From assembly GCF_025961225.1 (NCBI RefSeq), contig NZ_JAOQNG010000010.1, positions 1,540,501 through 1,604,500 of the forward strand: 64,000 bases of DNA, given 5' to 3'. Under the pieces are notes generated by a model that was not told the origin of the DNA, ran no database searches, and saw only the letters and a program-made list of their open reading frames with translations. A program made the translations under genes and the position numbers. This document shows, piece after piece, positions 60,737 through 64,000 of this stretch (positions within the stretch are counted from its first letter, which is position 1; each line of letters opens with the position of its first letter). Source of the DNA: Azospirillum canadense (GTDB lineage: Bacteria; Pseudomonadota; Alphaproteobacteria; Azospirillales; Azospirillaceae).

Positions 60737-61912
60737 TTACGCACCCGTCTCCAGCGCGTCGCGCATCACGCCGAACAGCTCCGCCTTGTCCTCGAAGCCG
60801 ATGCCGGGCAGGGTCGGCAGGCGGACGCGGCCGTCCTCCACGGCGATGCTGTCGGCGAAGCCGCAGAAGGGCTTGAAGACGTCCGGGTAGCTCTCGTTGC
60901 CGCCCAGATGCAGGCCGGCGGCGATGTTCAGCGACATCTGGTGGCCGCCGTGCGGAACGACGCGGCGGCTGGACCAGCCGTTTTCCGCCAGCATATCCAG
61001 CGTGCGCAGGTATTCGACAAGGCCGTAGCTGAGCGCGCAGTCGAACTGCAGCCAGTCCCGGTCCGGCCGCATGCCGCCGTGGCGGATCAGGTTGCGGGCG
61101 TCCTGGTGGCTGAACAGGTTCTCGCCGGTCGCCATCGGCTTGTCGTAATGGTTCGCCAACTCGGCCTGGAGCGCGTAGTCGAGCGGGTCGCCGGCCTCCT
61201 CGTACCAGAACAGGTCGTAGGGCTTCAGCGCCTCGGCGTAGGCGATGGCGGTCTTCAGGTCGAAGCGGCCGTTGGCGTCGACGCAGAGGTTCCGCCCCTC
61301 CCCGACCACCTCCAGCACCGCGTCGATGCGGCGCAGGTCGTCCTCCAGGGAGGTGGCGCCAATTTTCATCTTCACGACCTTGTAGCCGCGGTCGCGGTAG
61401 CTGCGCATCTCGGCCTGGAGTGCCTCCACACCCTTGCCGGGGTAATAGTAGCCGCCGGCCGCGTAGACCCACACCGACTCGTCGGCCACGCCGCCGCGGT
61501 AGCGGTCGGCCAGCACGCGGTAGAGCGGCTTGCCCTCGATCTTCGCCACGGCGTCCCACACCGCCATGTCGATGGTGCCGACGGCGACTGAGCGCTCGCC
61601 ATGCCCGCCCGGCTTCTCGTTGGTCATCAGGCGCGCCCAGACCTTGAAGGGATCCAGGTTGCCGTTGGCCTCGTCGACCAGACTGTCGGGAGCGGCGGAC
61701 ATTAGGCGGGGGATGAAGCGTTCGCGCATCAGCCCGCCGGCCCCGTAGCGGCCGTTGGAGTTGAAGCCGTAGCCGATCACCGGCTTGCCGTCGCGCACCA
61801 CGTCGGTCACCACCGCGACGACGCTGCAGGTCATCTGGCTGAAGTCGATGTAGGCGTTGGCGATGTCGGACTTGATGCCGACGGTCTTCTCCCGGATCTC
61901 CACGATGCGCAT
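60737..61912 (-). CDS. tarD: D-tartrate dehydratase (enolase superfamily)
   Basis: 391 residues. It closely resembles Bradyrhizobium TarD, which dehydrates D-tartrate to oxaloacetate. Catalytic pattern: NAYIDFSQMTCSVVAVVTDV, GYGFNSNGRYG, VVKMKIGA (KxK), LCVDANGRFD, FWYEEAGDPLDYALQAELA, MATGENLFSHQDARNL and RVVPHGGHQMSLNIAAG with the catalytic His. AGGAGGACGCGCC precedes the ATG at 61912. It is divergent from a LysR gene, the likely regulator. There is no transporter in the window for tartrate. Confidence 0.9.
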   Translation of the reverse strand: MRIVEIREKTVGIKSDIANAYIDFSQMTCSVVAVVTDVVRDGKPVIGYGFNSNGRYGAGGLMRERFIPRLMSAAPDSLVDEANGNLDPFKVWARLMTNEKPGGHGERSVAVGTIDMAVWDAVAKIEGKPLYRVLADRYRGGVADESVWVYAAGGYYYPGKGVEALQAEMRSYRDRGYKVVKMKIGATSLEDDLRRIDAVLEVVGEGRNLCVDANGRFDLKTAIAYAEALKPYDLFWYEEAGDPLDYALQAELANHYDKPMATGENLFSHQDARNLIRHGGMRPDRDWLQFDCALSYGLVEYLRTLDMLAENGWSSRRVVPHGGHQMSLNIAAGLHLGGNESYPDVFKPFCGFADSIAVEDGRVRLPTLPGIGFEDKAELFGVMRDALETGA

Positions 61913-62022
61913 GGCGCGTCCTCCTGTGTTCGTGGCGGGAACATAGGGATGGACGCCGCCGCCGGGCCAATGCCAGTTTCCAATCGCGTAATGCAGGATC
62001 GGCATAGGCTCCGGAACAGACC

Positions 62023-62961
62023 ATGGAACTGAACTGGCTGGAGGATTTCCTGGCGCTGGCGGAGTGCGGGAACTTCTCGCGCGCGGCGGAGGGGCGCCAC
62101 CTGACCCAACCGGCCTTCAGCCGGCGCATCCGCGCGCTGGAAGACTGGGTCGGCACGCCGCTGTTCGACCGCGCGACCCAGCCCGTCGGCCTGACCGAGG
62201 CCGGGCGGCACTTCCGCCCCTTCGCGGACGAGACGATGCGCCGCCTGCTCCAGGGGCGGGACGAGGCGCGGCTGGCCGGGGAGGTCGCGGCCTCCTCCCT
62301 GCGCTTCGCGGCGACCCACGCGCTGTCGCTGACCTTCTTCCCCGCCTGGCTGCGCGCGCTGGAGGGTCGGGCCCATGTCCATGCCGACTCCGCGGCGCGG
62401 CTGGGCGCGATTCACCTCGTCTCCGACAGCATGCAGGCCTGCGAGCAGGTGATGCTGCAGGGGCAGGCGCAGTTCCTGCTGTGCCACCACCACGTGGCTG
62501 CCCCGTCCCGGCTGGACACCGCCGCCTTCCGCTCCGCCCGCGTGGGGGAGGACGTGCTGGTGCCGGTGACCGCGCCGCGCGCGGACGGCCAGCCGCTGCA
62601 CAGCTTGGCGGCGGGTCCCCTGCCCCACCTCGCCTACAGCCCGGAGTCCGGCATGGGGCGCATCGTCCGTGCCGCGCAGGGGAGCTTCCCCGTGCCGTTG
62701 CGGCTGGAAACGGTGTTCACCTCCCATCTGGCGGCGGTGCTGCGCACGCTGGCGCGCGACGGGCGCGGGGTGGCGTGGCTTCCCGAAAGCCTGATCGCCG
62801 ACGACCTGTCGCGCGGCCTTCTGGTGCGGGCGGGCGATGCCGCCTGGGACATCGCGGTGGAGGTGCGGCTGTTCCGCCCCCGCGCGCGCCAGAGCCCGGC
62901 CGCGGAGGCCTTCTGGACGCTCGCCGCGGCGCCGGATCACGAGCGGGGGGTGGAGGAATGA
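62023..62961 (+). CDS. LysR-family regulator of tarD
   Basis: 312 residues. HTH LEDFLALAECGNFSRAA followed by HLTQPAFSRRIRALEDW. The effector domain has LRFAATHALSLTFFPAWL and GRGVAWLPESLI. It is divergent from tarD across 110 bp, so tartrate or a related hydroxy acid is its likely inducer. Its stop overlaps the GST start by four bases, so GST is co-transcribed. Confidence 0.87.
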   Translation: MELNWLEDFLALAECGNFSRAAEGRHLTQPAFSRRIRALEDWVGTPLFDRATQPVGLTEAGRHFRPFADETMRRLLQGRDEARLAGEVAASSLRFAATHALSLTFFPAWLRALEGRAHVHADSAARLGAIHLVSDSMQACEQVMLQGQAQFLLCHHHVAAPSRLDTAAFRSARVGEDVLVPVTAPRADGQPLHSLAAGPLPHLAYSPESGMGRIVRAAQGSFPVPLRLETVFTSHLAAVLRTLARDGRGVAWLPESLIADDLSRGLLVRAGDAAWDIAVEVRLFRPRARQSPAAEAFWTLAAAPDHERGVEE

Positions 62962-63596
62962 CGGAAGGCTACAGGCTGTATGGGGTGCCCGGCTGGGGCT
63001 CGGTGCTGGTGGAGGCCATGTTGACCTGCTGCGGCGTGCCGGTCGTGTTCGAGGATGTGGAGGGTTTCGACCGGGAAGGCCCAGCGCGTGAGCGGCTGCG
63101 CGCGGTGAACCCGCTGGCCCAGGTACCGGCCCTGGTCCTGCCCGACGGCACCGTGATGACGGAGAGCGCGGCGATCGCGCTTCTGCTGGCCGAGCGCCAC
63201 CCGGAATCGGGTCTGGCGCCCCCACCCGATACGGCGGAGCGGCCGGAGTTCCTGCGCTGGCTGGTGTGGATGGTGGCGAACGTCTACCCGACCTTCACCT
63301 ACGGCGACTATCCGGAGCGCTGGGCACCAGGTGCGCCGAACGACCTGGGCGCCTCCACGCTGGAGCACCGCAAGCGTCTGTGGCGCCAGTTCGAGGAGGC
63401 CGCTGTCCGCGGGCCATGGGTGCTGGGGCAGCGCTTTTCCGCCCTGGACGTCTACGTCGGGGCAATGGTGCGCTGGCGGCCGCGAGGCGCCTGGTTCAGG
63501 GAGCACTGCCCGAAGATGGCGGCGGTTGCGGACCGGGTCGGCGGCCTGCCGGCGCTGGCACCGGTCTGGCGGCGGAACTTTCCGTCGGAACCTTGA
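62958..63596 (+). CDS. glutathione S-transferase family protein
   Basis: 212 residues. A thioredoxin-like N-terminal domain (YRLYGVPGWGSVLVEAMLT, NPLAQVPALVLPDGTVMTES) is followed by an alpha-helical C-terminal domain (ALDVYVGAMVRWRPRGAW). The active residue would be the Ser in GWGS. The function is undetermined. GGAGGA lies directly before ATG 62958, which overlaps the LysR stop. Confidence 0.85.
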   Translation: MTEGYRLYGVPGWGSVLVEAMLTCCGVPVVFEDVEGFDREGPARERLRAVNPLAQVPALVLPDGTVMTESAAIALLLAERHPESGLAPPPDTAERPEFLRWLVWMVANVYPTFTYGDYPERWAPGAPNDLGASTLEHRKRLWRQFEEAAVRGPWVLGQRFSALDVYVGAMVRWRPRGAWFREHCPKMAAVADRVGGLPALAPVWRRNFPSEP

Positions 63597-63601
63597 TCAA
63601 A

Positions 63602-63644
63602 AACGGCGGGGGACGGCGGAAATTCCCGTGGGGACCGCCCCCGC
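63602..63644 (-). terminator. terminator of the 45-residue gene between convergent genes
   Basis: GCGGGGG (63606-63612) and CCCCCGC (63638-63644) pair. On the minus strand the stem is followed by CGTTTTTG. Confidence 0.6.
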
Positions 63645-63661
63645 TCCGTACCGCGTCGTGA

Positions 63662-63799
63662 TCACTTCTCGGTCAGAGCGCGGTAGACCAGATACACCGG
63701 CGTGGCCTTGAACCAGGACACCACGAACTCGCGGATGATCTGCGCGTGGGACGGCTGGGTCAGGGCGGTACGGGCGTTGGCGAAGGTCGAGCTGTTCAT
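63662..63799 (-). CDS. 45-residue hypothetical protein
   Basis: It reads MNSSTFANARTALTQPSHAQ then IIREFVVSWFKATPVYLVY and RALTEK. It has one amphipathic/hydrophobic helix at about 20-40. TGGAGATTTCC (GGAGA 6 nt before the ATG at 63799) is a convincing ribosome site, and a GntR-type palindrome lies upstream. No family was recognised. Confidence 0.55.
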   Translation of the reverse strand: MNSSTFANARTALTQPSHAQIIREFVVSWFKATPVYLVYRALTEK

Positions 63800-63837
63800 G
63801 GAAATCTCCATCGTTCGCTGATGGGTGGACTATACAC

Positions 63838-63847
63838 TGGTATACCA
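63838..63847. promoter_or_regulatory. 10-bp palindrome TGGTATACCA, GntR-type operator
   Basis: It lies about 40 bp upstream of the small gene's ATG, in an AT-rich region unlike the rest of the window. TGGTATACCA-type dyads are bound by several GntR/FadR regulators. Confidence 0.5.
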
Positions 63848-63874
63848 AATACCCTATGCGCTGATTTTGCATGG

Positions 63875-63909
63875 CAACACGTCAAAAATGCAATTCTATC
63901 AACGTGTTG
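63875..63909. promoter_or_regulatory. 8-bp inverted repeat with a minus-strand TTGACA
   Basis: CAACACGT (63875-63882) and ACGTGTTG (63902-63909) are exact complements. A minus-strand TTGACA lies at 63908-63913 and could be a -35 element for the small gene. The remaining DNA to 64000 shows no gene. Confidence 0.4.
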
Positions 63910-64000
63910 TCAACAAAACTTTCTGCGCCGCGCACCGTTTGTTTAGCTGATCGTCATAGGCCTTAACCGCCCCCGCGGCGCGGACAAGGCCTAGCCAAGG

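Overview
The window is high-GC DNA. Its gene set suggests an alphaproteobacterium of the Azospirillum/Rhodospirillales type: arginase and ornithine aminotransferase, D-tartrate dehydratase, bufferin genes, HWE-type kinases and many LysR/AraC/TetR regulators. This lineage call is inference. No rRNA, tRNA, CRISPR array, integrase or transposase was seen. It reads as metabolic and environmental-response DNA, chromosomal or chromid. Only the left edge looks foreign.

Layout. (1) 1-3.4 kb: a TrlF-type PHP/ABC-ATPase with AT-richer codons, next to a broken native reading frame and two hairpin repeats. (2) 3.8-7.8 kb: arginine catabolism (arginase, ornithine aminotransferase, a zinc deacylase) with a divergent Lrp/AsnC regulator. 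(3) 7.9-9.0 kb: a ParA ATPase with a membrane tail. (4) 9.25-12.03 kb: a NitT/TauT-type ABC importer. (5) 12.3-15.4 kb: a response regulator and a histidine kinase fused to a periplasmic binding protein. (6) 15.5-17.1 kb: an ABC-F ATPase. (7) 17.2-24.3 kb: a LysR regulator divergent from a five-gene dicarboxylate catabolic operon (PrpF isomerase, DctA carrier, MaoC-like hydratase, class III CoA-transferase, fumarase-superfamily lyase). (8) 24.5-35.8 kb: a tightly packed eight-gene operon of a 38-residue membrane peptide, SDR, aquaporin, GMC oxidoreductase, double VOC protein, DoxX-NDH2 fusion, debranching enzyme and GH63-like glucosidase. (9) 35.8-39.5 kb: a LysR regulator divergent from a bufferin operon (bufA, bufB, bufC, doxX). 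(10) 39.6-46.1 kb: an MFS exporter with AraC regulator, a DUF3891 protein, a PEP-mutase-like protein, an HWE kinase and a single-domain response regulator. (11) 46.2-50.1 kb: an SBP56/methanethiol oxidase-type protein with a membrane partner, a MoaD-like protein and a radical SAM protein. (12) 50.2-57.9 kb: a TetR-controlled RND efflux pair and a hybrid histidine kinase. (13) 58.1-60.6 kb: a Tat-type beta-carbonic anhydrase, a di-heme peroxidase fused to a cupredoxin behind a Fur-like box, and a small secreted protein with an extreme Shine-Dalgarno. (14) 60.7-64 kb: D-tartrate dehydratase, its divergent LysR, a GST and a 45-residue protein.

The best candidates for something not well described are the eight-gene operon with its tandem-DoxX/NDH-2 fusion (24.5-35.8 kb), the kinase/binding-protein fusion (12.3-15.4 kb), the Fur-box di-heme/cupredoxin protein (58.9-60.3 kb), and a composite palindromic repeat at 12.1 and 41.8 kb that donates stop codons to neighbouring genes. 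Bufferins are already described. Here they have their own LysR and a 17-bp palindrome.
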